From the NCBI RefSeq assembly GCF_003752175.1, contig NZ_RJVF01000012.1, positions 186,001 to 250,000 on the forward strand: a stretch of 64,000 bases of DNA. The letters are read 5' to 3'. Position 1 is the first letter of the stretch. Every line of letters starts with the position of its first letter. The DNA is from Comamonas sp. BIGb0124. GTDB lineage: Bacteria; Pseudomonadota; Gammaproteobacteria; Burkholderiales; Burkholderiaceae_C. Positions 45,983-60,779 of this stretch are shown here, one piece after another. Both the position numbers and the translations under genes were made by a program. Under the pieces are notes generated by a model, which worked only from the letters and a program-made list of their open reading frames with translations, was not told the origin of the DNA and made no database searches.

Positions 45983-46306
45983 CTAGAACAAGGTGAAGGC
46001 CAGGTAAGCCGCGCTGCCGGCCAGCAGCGCGCCGGTGACGCTGCGGCGCACCCAGAAGAACCACACGCCGCACGCGGCCACGGCCAGCCAGCGGGCATCC
46101 GGCCCGGTGTAGCCCAGGCCGGGCGTCAGCCAGATCTCGGGTGCCACGATGGCCATGAGGGCGGCCAGCGGAGCATGCCGCAGGCCACGCCGCAGCCAGG
46201 GCGGCATGCGCCACTCGGCCCGCGAGACCAGGAAGATGCCGCGCGTGAGCACGGTCACCATCACCAGCGCGCTCACCGCCAGCCATTCGTGCCAGCTCCC
46301 CATCAT
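45983..46306 (-). CDS. azlD: AzlD-family branched-chain amino acid exporter subunit
   Basis: A 107-residue protein with about four membrane segments ([66 protein letters not shown]). AzlD is the small partner of AzlC in LIV-E-type amino acid export, as in Corynebacterium BrnFE. Its start overlaps the azlC stop (ATGATG region at 46303-46306), showing translational coupling. Confidence 0.88.
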   Translation of the reverse strand: MMGSWHEWLAVSALVMVTVLTRGIFLVSRAEWRMPPWLRRGLRHAPLAALMAIVAPEIWLTPGLGYTGPDARWLAVAACGVWFFWVRRSVTGALLAGSAAYLAFTLF

Positions 46307-47049
46307 GCGGTGGCGGCGCCCGGGCGCCGGCGGTCGAGCCAGACCCCTGTGGCGACGGCCGCCATCAGGGCCAGCACCACATTGAGACCGTAAGGCAGGC
46401 CGCTGGCCAGCATCGCCACGGCGCAGGCCACGGCGGCGGAGGTCCAAGTCGCGCGATCGACCAGCATGGGCAAAGCCAGCGCGAACAGCGCCAGCATGCC
46501 CAGGAACCTCAAGCCCAGATCCATGGGGATGTCGTCGGACATGAAAAGGCCGATCAGCGACCCCACTTGCCAGACCAGCCAGTTGAACAGCGCCAGCCCC
46601 AGGAAATAAGGCAGCTGTCCGGGCGCAGGCAGGGGAAACCGCTGGTTCATTGCCGCGAAGATGGGATCGCCCGAGATATAGCCCAGCAACAGGCGCCGTC
46701 CGCGCGGCTGGTGGGCGAAATAGGGGCGCCAATAGGCGCTGAACACCACAAAACGCAGGTTGAGCACACACGCGGTGGTCACGACGAGCCACAGCGGCGC
46801 ACCGGCCGCGACCAGAGGCAAGCAGGCCAGTTGCGAGGCGCTGGCGAAGACCAGCAGGCCGGCGGCGAGCACCACGGCCAGCGGCAGGCCGCTCTTGGCC
46901 ATGGCCACTCCGGTGACCAATCCCACGGCCAGCGTGCCCAGGGCCGGCCCGCTGATATCGCGCACGCCCAGCAGAAACTCGCGCACGGCGGGACGGCCGG
47001 CGTGGCCGGCCTGCGCGCGGCGGGATTCGGATGGGGGTGGGGCTGCCAT
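46303..47049 (-). CDS. azlC: AzlC-family branched-chain amino acid exporter subunit
   Basis: A membrane protein of about 248 residues with seven to eight segments. The family core is PLAVVLAAGLLVFASASQLACLPLVAAGAPLWLVVTTACVLNLRFVVFSAYWRPYF and FNWLVWQVGSLIGLF. The ATG at 47049 (MAAPPPSES) is preferred; a GTG at 47079 would add ten residues, and neither has a clear ribosome site. It lies 88 bases downstream of the amidase gene in the same direction. Confidence 0.88.
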   Translation of the reverse strand: MAAPPPSESRRAQAGHAGRPAVREFLLGVRDISGPALGTLAVGLVTGVAMAKSGLPLAVVLAAGLLVFASASQLACLPLVAAGAPLWLVVTTACVLNLRFVVFSAYWRPYFAHQPRGRRLLLGYISGDPIFAAMNQRFPLPAPGQLPYFLGLALFNWLVWQVGSLIGLFMSDDIPMDLGLRFLGMLALFALALPMLVDRATWTSAAVACAVAMLASGLPYGLNVVLALMAAVATGVWLDRRRPGAATA

Positions 47050-47137
47050 GGATGAGAAACGTGAAAGGAAGATCGACACGAGGCAACGGTCCGCCGTGCC
47101 GCACGAACGGACGGACGGGACCGGATCGGCTGCGACC

Positions 47138-48613
47138 TCAGGGCTGGGTCACATGCACGGCGGGCCGGCGTCCGCCGTTCCACTGGCCGCCGATGGCGCG
47201 TTCGATCTGCGCCGCCAGTTGCAGCAGCAGGCCGTCATGGGCCTGCGCGGCCTGGGCCTGGATGCCCAGCGGCAGGCCGCTTTCCTGGATGCCCAGCGGC
47301 AGCGAGACGGCCGGAATGCCGCACAGGTTGGACAGCGGCGTGTACGAGAAAAAGCGCCACAGATTGGCAAACCAGTCGTGCACCGACGGGTTGTCGCTGA
47401 TCGTCAGGTATTCGGTGGTGCCGACCTTGGGCGTGGGCAGGGCCGTGATGGGGGTGAGGATGATGTCCCACGACTCGAAGAACTGGCCGAAGCCGCGCGC
47501 GGTGGTGTTGAACACCGCCTGCATGCGGGCTCGTTCGGAGAACGAGGTGTCGATGCCGGCTTCCCAGATCTTGATGTTGATGGGTTCGATCAGGTCGGCG
47601 GGCGGCTTGTCCAGGCCGAACTGCGGCAGCATGTTCGAGATGGTCTGCGCGAAGTTGCTGATGTAGCAGGTGGTCTGGGCTTCGAAGGCCGCGCGGAAAT
47701 CCACGTCGGGCAAGGCCCATTCGACCTGGTGGCCCAGGCTCTCGAGCAGGCGTCCGGCGCGCTCGAGTTCGGCCACGAAATGCGGCGTGGCGCGGTAGTC
47801 GCCCCACTCGTGCGACAGGGCGATGCGCAGCGGGCGCGGATCGCGCTTGATCAGCTCGCTGTAGGTTTCGGCCGGGCTCCAGTAGGGCATGAATTCGCCG
47901 GGTGCACCGCCCCGGCACGCATCGACGAAGGCCGCGGTATCGCGCACCGTGCGGGTGTGGCAACCCTGGATGGAGACCAGGCCGGTCAGGTCCGACGCCT
48001 TGGGGGCGATCGAGAACACGCCGCGCGAGGGTTTGAGCCCGATGTTGCCGTTGAAGCCGGCCGGGATGCGGATGGAGCCGCCGCCGTCGGTGGCATGCGA
48101 GATGGGCAGCACGCCTGCAGCCACGGCGGCCGCCGTGCCGGCCGACGAGCCGCAGGTGGTGTAGTTCACGTCCCAGGGGTTGCGCGTGACGTAGACCGCC
48201 GGGTTCTCGGCCGAGCTGCACACCCCGAATTCGGGCGTGGTGGTGCGGCCGATCACGTTGAGCCCGGCCTGCCGGATGCGGCTCGCCAGATAGCTGTCTT
48301 CGGTGGCGCGGTTGCCCTTCATGAGGAGCGAGCCCATTTCCTGCAGCCGGCCCTTGAGCGTGGGGCCCAGGTCCTTCATCAGGTAGGGCACGCCGGCGAA
48401 CACGCCGTCGGGGTTCATGCCGTCCTTGAGCGGATCGGCCACCACGTCGTCGAACACCTCGACCACGGCGCTGATGGCCGCATTGGTCTTGGCCACGCCG
48501 GCCGCGGCCTGCGCGGCCAGTTCGGCCGGGCTCACGTCGCCCTGGCGCACGCGTTCGGCCAAACCCAGGGCATCGTGTGCGGCCCATTCATCCCAACTCA
48601 TGGCGAGTGTCAT
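47138..48613 (-). CDS. Amidase of the amidase-signature family
   Basis: A 491-residue Ser-cisSer-Lys hydrolase that cleaves amide bonds. The triad is K80 (YLMKDLGP), S156 (TCGSSAGTAAAVAAG) and S180 (DGGGSIRIPAGFNGN), the spacing seen in FAAH-type enzymes. No signal peptide is present, so it acts in the cytoplasm. AGGAA lies 5 bases before the ATG at 48613. It follows the dpp-like ABC importer with a 54-base gap on the same strand and is probably its downstream catabolic step. GatA is excluded by the absence of gatB and gatC. The substrate is unknown. Confidence 0.9.
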   Translation of the reverse strand: MTLAMSWDEWAAHDALGLAERVRQGDVSPAELAAQAAAGVAKTNAAISAVVEVFDDVVADPLKDGMNPDGVFAGVPYLMKDLGPTLKGRLQEMGSLLMKGNRATEDSYLASRIRQAGLNVIGRTTTPEFGVCSSAENPAVYVTRNPWDVNYTTCGSSAGTAAAVAAGVLPISHATDGGGSIRIPAGFNGNIGLKPSRGVFSIAPKASDLTGLVSIQGCHTRTVRDTAAFVDACRGGAPGEFMPYWSPAETYSELIKRDPRPLRIALSHEWGDYRATPHFVAELERAGRLLESLGHQVEWALPDVDFRAAFEAQTTCYISNFAQTISNMLPQFGLDKPPADLIEPINIKIWEAGIDTSFSERARMQAVFNTTARGFGQFFESWDIILTPITALPTPKVGTTEYLTISDNPSVHDWFANLWRFFSYTPLSNLCGIPAVSLPLGIQESGLPLGIQAQAAQAHDGLLLQLAAQIERAIGGQWNGGRRPAVHVTQP

Positions 48614-48667
48614 TTCGATTCCTGCTGACGGTAGGTCTGTGAAAAAATAGAGTGCCTGTCACCGACG

Positions 48668-50409
<1,742 letters not shown>

Positions 50410-50413
<4 letters not shown>

Positions 50414-51282
50414 GCGCGCTTGGAGAACTTGGGATCGAGCACATCGCGCAGGCCATCGCCCAGCAAGTTGATGGCCAGGACCGTGGGCACCAGGAACAGC
50501 GCCGGGAACAGCACGTTGCCGGGGTTCTGCGAGAACTGGATCCGGCCTTCGGCCATGATGTTGCCCCAGGTCGGCACGTCGGCCGGCAGGCCCAGTCCCA
50601 GGAAGCTCAGGATGGCTTCGGTGAGGATGGCCGAGGCGGCGATGAAGGTGCCCTGCACGATCAGCGGCGCCAGCGAGTTCGGCAGGATGTCGCGCCACAG
50701 GATGATGGCGTCGGGGGTGGCCAGGGCTCGTGCGGCTTCCACGAACGGCTCGTCGCGCAGGCTCATCACCAGGGCACGCACCAGGCGGGTGACCCGCGGG
50801 ATCTCGGGCACGGCGATGGCCAGGATCACCGTGGGCAGACTGGCGCCGAACATCGCCACCAGCGTGATCGCCAGCAGCACGGCGGGAATGGCCATGATGC
50901 CGTCCATGACACGCATCAGCACCGCATCGACGGCCCGGAAGTAGCCGGCCAGCATGCCCAGCACGCAGCCGAGCAGCACGGCCGCGATGGCGGTGACGAT
51001 ACCGACCAGCAGCGAGATGCGGGTGCCGTAGAGCACACGGCTCCAGACGTCGCGTCCCATGCTGTCGCTGCCCATCCAGAAGGTGTGGGCCAGTTCGCTG
51101 CCGTCGGGCAGCAGCACGTCGCCGCGCGTGCCGGCAGCCACCGAAATGAAGGAGGCATCCATGGCCGAGGGGTCGAAGGTGCCCAACCAGGGGGCCATCA
51201 GGCCCAGGGCCAGCAACAGCAGCAGCACGATGCAGCCGCCGCGCACCGAGCCGTTGCGCCAGAGTTTGTGCAGGGTGTTCAT
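50410..51282 (-). CDS. Peptide-type ABC transporter permease, DppC/OppC family
   Basis: A 290-residue permease with six membrane segments. The EAA loop is EAARALATPDAIILWRDILPNSLAPLIV (about residues 175-203), preceded by SLLVGIVTAIAAVLLGCVLGMLAGYF. AAGGA lies upstream of ATG 51282. It ends overlapping the ATPase start and follows the DppB-type permease by 37 bases. Confidence 0.92.
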
Positions 51283-51319
51283 CAGCAATGATCCTTGTCG
51301 TCAGCAGTCGTGGGGGGCA

Positions 51320-52261
51320 TCAATAGCGGATGCGAGGGTCGAGCACCAGGTAGCTCAGGTCGACCAGCAGGTTGACGAGTACGTAGGCCACGGCAAAAAA
51401 CATCACCACGCCCTGCAGCACGGGAAAGTCGCGGTTGAGCACGGCATCGACCGTGAGCTGGCCGAGGCCCGGAATGGCATAGACGGTCTCGGTCACCACC
51501 ACGCCGCCGAGCAGCAGCGCGGCACTGACGCCGACCACGGTGGCGACGGGCACGGCGGCATTGCGCAGCGCGTGGTGCATGAGCACGGTGCGTTCTGCAA
51601 TGCCCTTGGCGCGCGCGGTGCGGATGTAGTCCTCGGTCAGGGCCTCGCTCACGGCCACGCGGGTCACGCGGGCCAGCAGCGCCACGTAGGTCACGGCCAG
51701 CGTCAGGCAGGGCAGCACGAGCTGATAGGCCCAGGGCCCCAGACCGCCCGACAACGGACGGTAACCCTGCACCGGGAAGATCTGGACCTTGAGGGCCAGG
51801 AAATAGATCAGCACGTAACCGATCACAAAAACCGGAATCGAGAAACCCGCCACCGAGAACGCCATCACGGCACGGTCGAGCCAGCCGCCCATGCGCCAGG
51901 CCGCCAGCGTGCCCAGCGGCAGCGCGATCAGCACGGCCAGCAACAGCGTGCCGCCGGCCAGAGACAAGGTGGGTTCCATGCGCTGGCCGATGAGCTTGAG
52001 CACCGATTCGTTGAGGAAAAACGAATGCCCGAGGTCGCCGCGCACCACGTGCCCGGCCCACAGCGTGAACTGCTGCCACAGCGGCTGGGTCAGTCCCAGT
52101 TGCTCGCGGATGCGGTCGATGTCTTCGCTGGTCGCGCCATTGCCGCCGATGACGGCGGCCGGGTCGCCGGGGGTCAACCGGACGATCATGAAGACCGCGA
52201 CGGCAACCACCAGCAGGACCGGAAGGGTGGCGGCCAAACGTTTGGCCAGGAAGGTCAGCAT
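51320..52261 (-). CDS. Peptide-type ABC transporter permease, DppB/OppB family
   Basis: A 313-residue permease with six membrane segments; it starts MLTFLAKRLAATLPVLLVVAVAVFMIVRLTPGDPA, the DppB N-terminal pattern. The EAA-type loop is ALTEDYIRTARAKGIAERTVLMHHALRNAAVPV at about residues 198-230. GAGGAG precedes ATG 52261. It forms the channel with the DppC-type subunit. Confidence 0.93.
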   Translation of the reverse strand: MLTFLAKRLAATLPVLLVVAVAVFMIVRLTPGDPAAVIGGNGATSEDIDRIREQLGLTQPLWQQFTLWAGHVVRGDLGHSFFLNESVLKLIGQRMEPTLSLAGGTLLLAVLIALPLGTLAAWRMGGWLDRAVMAFSVAGFSIPVFVIGYVLIYFLALKVQIFPVQGYRPLSGGLGPWAYQLVLPCLTLAVTYVALLARVTRVAVSEALTEDYIRTARAKGIAERTVLMHHALRNAAVPVATVVGVSAALLLGGVVVTETVYAIPGLGQLTVDAVLNRDFPVLQGVVMFFAVAYVLVNLLVDLSYLVLDPRIRY

Positions 52262-52293
52262 CTTGTCTAGCTCCTCGTGATGCGTGGCATGCG

Positions 52294-52321
52294 GCGGGGC
52301 AAGGACGGCTCGCGTCCCCGC
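52294..52321 (-). other. Stem-loop between the peptide-receptor and permease genes
   Basis: GGACG (52303-52307) and CGTCC (52313-52317) pair around a 5-base loop, and flanking GCGGG/CCCGC extend the stem past a small bulge. It lies between the receptor stop and the permease start, with no T run on the minus strand. Confidence 0.45.
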
Positions 52322-52337
52322 CCTTCCCGGGTCTTGT

Positions 52338-53957
52338 TTATTGCTTCTTGATGTTCCAGTACACCTGGGCACCGGCGGGCACGATGCCGCTGATGTTCTT
52401 GCGCACGGCGGCAGGAACGGTGTACTGGCCCAAGGGCACGTGGGTGCCGACCTGGAAGGCGTACAGCTGGGCCTCCTCGGCAATGCGCTTCTTGTCGGCG
52501 TCCGTCGTGGCCTGCGCAAAGCGGGACTTGATCTCCTCGAGCTTGGCGTCGTCCATCCAGCCGAACCATCCCTTGTCGCCGCGGGCGTTCATCATGGCCA
52601 TGGTCAGCGGGTTCTGAATGTCCTCGGCCACCCACGAAGTGATGAAGGCATTCCAGCCGCCGGCCTGCGGCGCGTCCTTGCGGGCGCGGCGCGAGACCAG
52701 GCTCTGCCAGTCCATGTTCTGCAGATCGACCTTGAAGCCGGCCTGCTCGAGCTGCTGCTTGGCCACCAGGGGCAGCTTGCCGATGGTGGTCTGGTCGGTC
52801 GGACGCATCAGCACGATCGGTTCGCCCTTGTAGCCCGCCTCGGCCAGCAGTGCCTTGGCCTTCTGGATCTGCGGCACGCCGGTGTAGTCGCCCGTGCTGT
52901 CGGACGCGAAGGGCGTACCGCACGGGTACATGCTGCGGCAGGTCTTGTAGAGCTGCTTGTCGCTCACCTGCGTGCGCAGCATCGCCTCCTGGCCCAGCGC
53001 CAGCAGGGCGGCGTGGCGGATCTTCTCGTTGTCGAACGGCGCATGCAGGAAGTTGAAACGCAGGCTGAACTGGAAGCCGTTGGGCTGTGCGTCGACGATC
53101 CGGATATCGGGGTTGTCGCGGAACGTGGCGTACTGCTCGAATGCCGGCTGCTCGATGATGTCGATCTCGCCGGTCAGCAGCGCGTTCATCTGGGTCTGCG
53201 GGTCGCGGATGAAGCGCCATTCGACCTTGTCGACATACACCACCTTGCCTCCGGCAGTCCCCGAAGGCGGCTCGGCGCGCGGCTTGTAGGCAGGGTTCTT
53301 GTCGAACACCGCGACCTGGCCCGGACGGAACTCGTCGGCCTTGAAGAGATAGGGTCCCGAACCCACGATCTCCTTGATCTGCGTGTCGCCGGGGGTCTCG
53401 GCGATGCGCCGGGGCATGATGAAGGGCACGTTCGAGGACGGCTTGCCCAGGGCTTCGAGCACCAGCCCGAAAGGCTGCTTGAGCACGATCTGGAAGGTCT
53501 TGGCATCGACGGCCTCGTAGCGGTCGAGCGACTGCGCCATCAGCCCGCCCAGCGTATCGCGGCTGGACCAGCGCTTGAGCGAAGCGATCACGTCCTCGCT
53601 CGTCACTGCGGCGCCATCGCTGAAGGCCAGGCCGTCGCGCAGCGTGAAGGTCCAGGTCTTGTTGTCGGCCGAAGTCGTCCACTTGCCCACCATCTGCGGC
53701 TGGATCTTGCCCTGGGCATCGGTGCCGAACAGGGTGTCGAACACCATGTAGCCGAAGTTGCGGGTGACATACGCCGTGGTCCAGATCGGATCGAGCACGG
53801 TGATGGTGGTCGACGGCACGATGCGCAGCGTCTCGGCGGCTGCACCCTGGGCCATGCCCAGCGTGGACGCGCCCAGAAGGGCTGCCGCGGCGCCCCAGGC
53901 GATCTGGCGGCGGTTGAGGCCTGTGCGCCAGGCTTTCAAGACTTGGGTGGGATGCAT
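52338..53957 (-). CDS. ABC transporter binding protein, peptide (SBP_bac_5) family
   Basis: A 539-residue periplasmic receptor of the Dpp/Opp type. The N-terminus (LNRRQIAWGAAAALLGASTLGMAQGAAA) has a twin-arginine pair before the hydrophobic core, so it may use the Tat route; cleavage would be near AAA-E. Mature-family motifs are TITVLDPIWTTAYVTRNFGYMVFDTLFG, WTFTLRDGLAFSDG and GSGPYLFKADEFRPGQ. AGGA lies 9 bases before ATG 53957. It is first in the importer operon and is divergent from the MocR regulator. Ligands of this class range from peptides to nickel, sugars and opines. Confidence 0.9.
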   Translation of the reverse strand: MHPTQVLKAWRTGLNRRQIAWGAAAALLGASTLGMAQGAAAETLRIVPSTTITVLDPIWTTAYVTRNFGYMVFDTLFGTDAQGKIQPQMVGKWTTSADNKTWTFTLRDGLAFSDGAAVTSEDVIASLKRWSSRDTLGGLMAQSLDRYEAVDAKTFQIVLKQPFGLVLEALGKPSSNVPFIMPRRIAETPGDTQIKEIVGSGPYLFKADEFRPGQVAVFDKNPAYKPRAEPPSGTAGGKVVYVDKVEWRFIRDPQTQMNALLTGEIDIIEQPAFEQYATFRDNPDIRIVDAQPNGFQFSLRFNFLHAPFDNEKIRHAALLALGQEAMLRTQVSDKQLYKTCRSMYPCGTPFASDSTGDYTGVPQIQKAKALLAEAGYKGEPIVLMRPTDQTTIGKLPLVAKQQLEQAGFKVDLQNMDWQSLVSRRARKDAPQAGGWNAFITSWVAEDIQNPLTMAMMNARGDKGWFGWMDDAKLEEIKSRFAQATTDADKKRIAEEAQLYAFQVGTHVPLGQYTVPAAVRKNISGIVPAGAQVYWNIKKQ

Positions 53958-54084
53958 GGACCGGTTTCCTGTGATGGGTTCGAGCCGTTCGGGCCCGCGG
54001 GCTGATCTGGCGCAGGTCAGCGGTGAAATGAACCGCTGTCCTGCTGATGGCGAATGTAGGTTCACAAAGCGCTTGTGGATATAG

Positions 54085-54115
54085 ACAGTTGCTCATAGCA
54101 TTACCAATACAGTTG
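54085..54115 (+). promoter_or_regulatory. Direct repeat in the importer-MocR intergenic region, candidate MocR site
   Basis: ACAGTTG occurs at 54085-54091 and again at 54109-54115, 24 bases apart, in similar A/T contexts (ATAG and AATA before them). MocR proteins such as GabR and PdxR bind spaced direct repeats in the divergent promoter region. The rest of the 266-base spacer holds no gene. Confidence 0.5.
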
Positions 54116-54223
54116 GCGCCGGACCCTGGCTGCGAGGTCGCCGCGCCCCCGACACGCCCCTGCACGGTGCATGCGCCGCACCACTTCGGAACATCACCGG
54201 CCACCGCCCTGGAGCCTTTCGCC

Positions 54224-55633
54224 ATGCCGACCTTCATTCCCGACCCGAACCTGGGCATGCCGCTGGTCCGCCAGTTCTACGAAGCCCTGGCCGCGCAGAT
54301 CGACAAGGGCCAGCTCAAGCCCGGCAGCAAGCTGCCCTCGGTGCGCCAGCAGGCCCGCGAGGCCGGCGTGAGCACCATGACGGTGACCAATGCCTATGGC
54401 CGACTGGTGGCCGAGAACTACATCGAGGCCCGCGCGGGAAGCGGCTATTACGTGACCAGCGCACCGCCGCCCGCACTGCAGCGGCGCAAGCCGTTCGTGG
54501 GCCGTACCTCGGTCGATTCGTTGTGGCTGCTGCAACGGGTCTACGAAGACGACAGCACCTTGCTCAATGCCGGCTGCGGCTGGATACGCCCCGACTGGCT
54601 GCATATAGACGGTGTGAGACAGGCCCTGGCCAGCCTGGCCCGCAAGAAATCGGCGGGACTGGCGAGCTACGGCACGCCGCAGGGTTACCTGCCGCTGCGC
54701 CAGCACATCGAGACGCTGCTGGCCCAGCGCTCGATCCAGGCGCCGGCCCACCAGATCGTGCTCACGCACGGTGCTTCGCAGGCCCTGGCCATGGCCGGGC
54801 GGGCGCTGCTGCAGCCGCGCGACGTGGCCCTGGTCGATGCGCCGGGATCGACCAATTTCTTTGCCACGCTGCGCTCGCTCGACCTGCGGCTGGCTGGCGT
54901 CGAGCGGCGCGTCGACGGACCCGACGTGCAGGCGCTCGAGGCCCTGGTGCAGCGCCACCGGCCCAAGGTGTTCTTCACCACCATGCACCTGCACAACCCC
55001 ACCGGCAGTTCCTGTTCGCCCACCGTGGCCTACCAGATCCTGCGGCTGGCCGAGCAGTACGATTTCCGCATCGTCGAGAACGACGTGATGGCCGGGCTGG
55101 AGCCCCCCGGACTGCCCAACCTCGCCAGTCTGGACCAGCTCAAGCGGGTGATCTATGTGGGCAGCTTCGCCAAGACCGTCTCGCCCAGCCTGCGCGTCGG
55201 TTTTGTCGCCGCCAGCGAGGACGTCACCGAAAAGATGGTCTACCAGAAGATGGTCGGCAGCCTGACCAGCTCCGAACTCAGCGAAAAGCTGCTGCACAGC
55301 GTGCTGGTCGACGGCAACTACCGCTCCCACATCCACCGGCTGGCCCAGCGCCTGGCCCAGGCGCAGAACGACGTGTGCGACGGCCTCGAGGCGGCAGGCA
55401 TGACACTCTTCACGCGTCCGGCCGGCGGTCCCTTCCTGTGGGCCGGATTCCCGCGCGACATCGACGTGCAGAAAGTGGCCCAGGAGGCCGTCTCGGAGGG
55501 CCTGCTGCTGGCGCCCGGCCTGCTGTTCTACCCGGACCAGCGGCCCATCCCCTGGCTGCGCTTCAACGTCTGCTACGCCAACGATCCCACCCTCATGCGT
55601 TTCCTGCGCCGCCAGGTCGACGCCGGCGGCTGA
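54224..55633 (+). CDS. MocR-type regulator (GntR winged helix fused to aminotransferase domain)
   Basis: A 469-residue PLP-dependent regulator. The GntR winged helix spans residues 15-80 (LKPGSKLPSVRQQAREAGVSTMTVTNAY) and a class I aminotransferase-like domain the rest, with the PLP lysine K317 in SFAKTVSPSLRVGF and the aspartate region VENDVMAGLE. The ATG at 54224 follows GGAG. Members usually control adjacent genes with an amino-acid or PLP-linked effector. Here the divergent importer and amidase operon is the obvious target, which suggests that the imported compound or its product carries an amino group. Confidence 0.92.
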   Translation: MPTFIPDPNLGMPLVRQFYEALAAQIDKGQLKPGSKLPSVRQQAREAGVSTMTVTNAYGRLVAENYIEARAGSGYYVTSAPPPALQRRKPFVGRTSVDSLWLLQRVYEDDSTLLNAGCGWIRPDWLHIDGVRQALASLARKKSAGLASYGTPQGYLPLRQHIETLLAQRSIQAPAHQIVLTHGASQALAMAGRALLQPRDVALVDAPGSTNFFATLRSLDLRLAGVERRVDGPDVQALEALVQRHRPKVFFTTMHLHNPTGSSCSPTVAYQILRLAEQYDFRIVENDVMAGLEPPGLPNLASLDQLKRVIYVGSFAKTVSPSLRVGFVAASEDVTEKMVYQKMVGSLTSSELSEKLLHSVLVDGNYRSHIHRLAQRLAQAQNDVCDGLEAAGMTLFTRPAGGPFLWAGFPRDIDVQKVAQEAVSEGLLLAPGLLFYPDQRPIPWLRFNVCYANDPTLMRFLRRQVDAGG

Positions 55634-55737
55634 ACGCACGGCCAGACGCCGCGCCCGGCGAACCGGCCAGGGCCTGTCTCCCCCCGTTTCTGCATGGGCA
55701 ATCCGGCAGGCCGCAAGCGCCGTGCGCCGCTCGCCAC

Positions 55738-55782
55738 TAAAATCGAAGGCTGTCACGACCCCCTCTCCAGCCCGGCGAGGGG
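55738..55782 (+). promoter_or_regulatory. -10-like TAAAAT and a stem-loop before mfd
   Basis: TAAAAT (55738-55743) is a possible mfd -10 element. Just after it, CCCCTC (55760-55765) pairs with GAGGGG (55777-55782), followed by only four T residues; it may be a weak terminator for the MocR gene or a leader hairpin. Confidence 0.4.
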
Positions 55783-55857
55783 TTTTGTCGTTGCCGTGCC
55801 CCCGTGTCGCCCTGGCGGCTGCCGGCTCGCGGCGCCCTCCGGCTCAGCTCAAGACCC

Positions 55858-59369
<3,512 letters not shown>

Positions 59370-59373
<4 letters not shown>

Positions 59374-60761
59374 GCAGTGCCGCATCGCCCCGAGGGACCG
59401 CGCCGTCGCCTGGCACCGAAGACGGCCTGCCCATGCCGCGACGGATCTGGGCGGTGATGGCGATCTCGCTGGCCATCATCCTCAGCGTGCTCGACGGCAC
59501 GCTGGCCAACGTGGCACTGCCCACCATTGCACGCGACCTGGGCGCCAGCCCCTCGGATGCGGTGTGGATCGTCAACGCCTACCAGCTCGCCATCATCGCC
59601 ACGCTGCTGCCGCTGGCCGCACTGGGCGAACACCTGGGCTATCGCAACATCTTCCGTGCGGGGGTGGTGCTGTTCACGCTGGCCTCGCTGGGCTGCGCGC
59701 TGGCGGGCTCCATCCATGCCTTGGTTGCCCTGCGCGTGCTGCAGGGGCTGGGGGCCAGCGCCATCATGTGCTGCTCGTCGGCCCTGCTGCGCTACACCTA
59801 TCCGGCGGCGGAGTTCGGCCGCGGCATCGGCCGCAACGCCTTTGTGGTGACCATCGCCTCGGCTGCCGGCCCCAGCGTCTGCGCGGCGGTGCTGTCGGTG
59901 GCCGACTGGCCCTGGCTGTTCGTGCTCAACGTCCCGCTGGGCCTGGCCGCCTATGCCGCCAGCCGGACGCTGCCCCACACGCAGCGCCAGCAGCGCACGT
60001 TCGACGTGTCCAGCATCGTGCTCAACGCCCTGGGCATGTGCCTGGGCGTGGTCGGGCTGGACCTGCTGGCGCGCGCCCCCCGGGTCGCGCTGCCGCTGAT
60101 CGCCCTGGCCGCCGTCTGCGTGTGGCTGCTGGTGCGGCGCAGCCGCAGTCAGGCGGCGCCCCTGCTGCCGCTCGACCTCTTTGCCATCCAGCGCTTTCGC
60201 TGGGCGATCTCGGCCTCGTTCTGCATGTTCGCGGCACAGATGTGTGCGTTCGTCGCCCTGCCCTTCTATCTGCAGCACACGCTGGGCCGCAGCGCCGTGC
60301 AGACCGGGCTGCTGATGACGGCCTGGCCGATCGGCTCGTCGCTCACCAACCTGGCGGTGTCGCATTTCGTCGACCGGGTCCAGGCCGCCACGCTGTGCGT
60401 GATCGGTGCCGGACTGCTGATCGCCGGCCTGGGCGGCGCGGCCCTGCTGCCTGCGGCCGCGCCCGACACCTGGCTGGTCGTCGGCCTGCTGGTCGCCGGC
60501 ATCGGCTTCGGATTTTTCCAGGCCCCCAACAACCGCGACATGCTGTCCGCACCGCCGCGTTCGCGCAGCGGCGCGGCCGGCGGCATGCAGGCCACGGCCC
60601 GTGTCAACGGGCAGACCTGGGGCGCGGCCCTGGCGGGTTTATGCTTTGCCCTGACCACGGCCCAGGGGGCCACGCTGGCTCTGGTGGCCGCCATGAGTTT
60701 TTCCGCTGCAGCCATGGTCATCAACCTGGTGCGCAGGCAAGTCGTCCAGCCCTATTCCTGA
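59370..60761 (+). CDS. DHA2-type MFS drug exporter
   Basis: A 463-residue transporter with about 14 membrane segments. The first segment carries LSVLDGTLANVALPTIARDLG (motif D1 of drug:proton antiporters) and segment 5 AGPSVCAAVLS (motif C-like). The start overlaps the mfd stop by four bases, so it is translationally coupled to a repair gene, which is unusual. The substrate is unknown. Confidence 0.9.
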
Positions 60762-60779
60762 TCCTTTCCTTCCCTCATC

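Noticed and set aside
54601-54616. A third repeat-like ATAGACGGT inside the MocR gene
   Set aside because: It lies in coding sequence, matches the ACAGTTG repeat poorly and fits normal codons.
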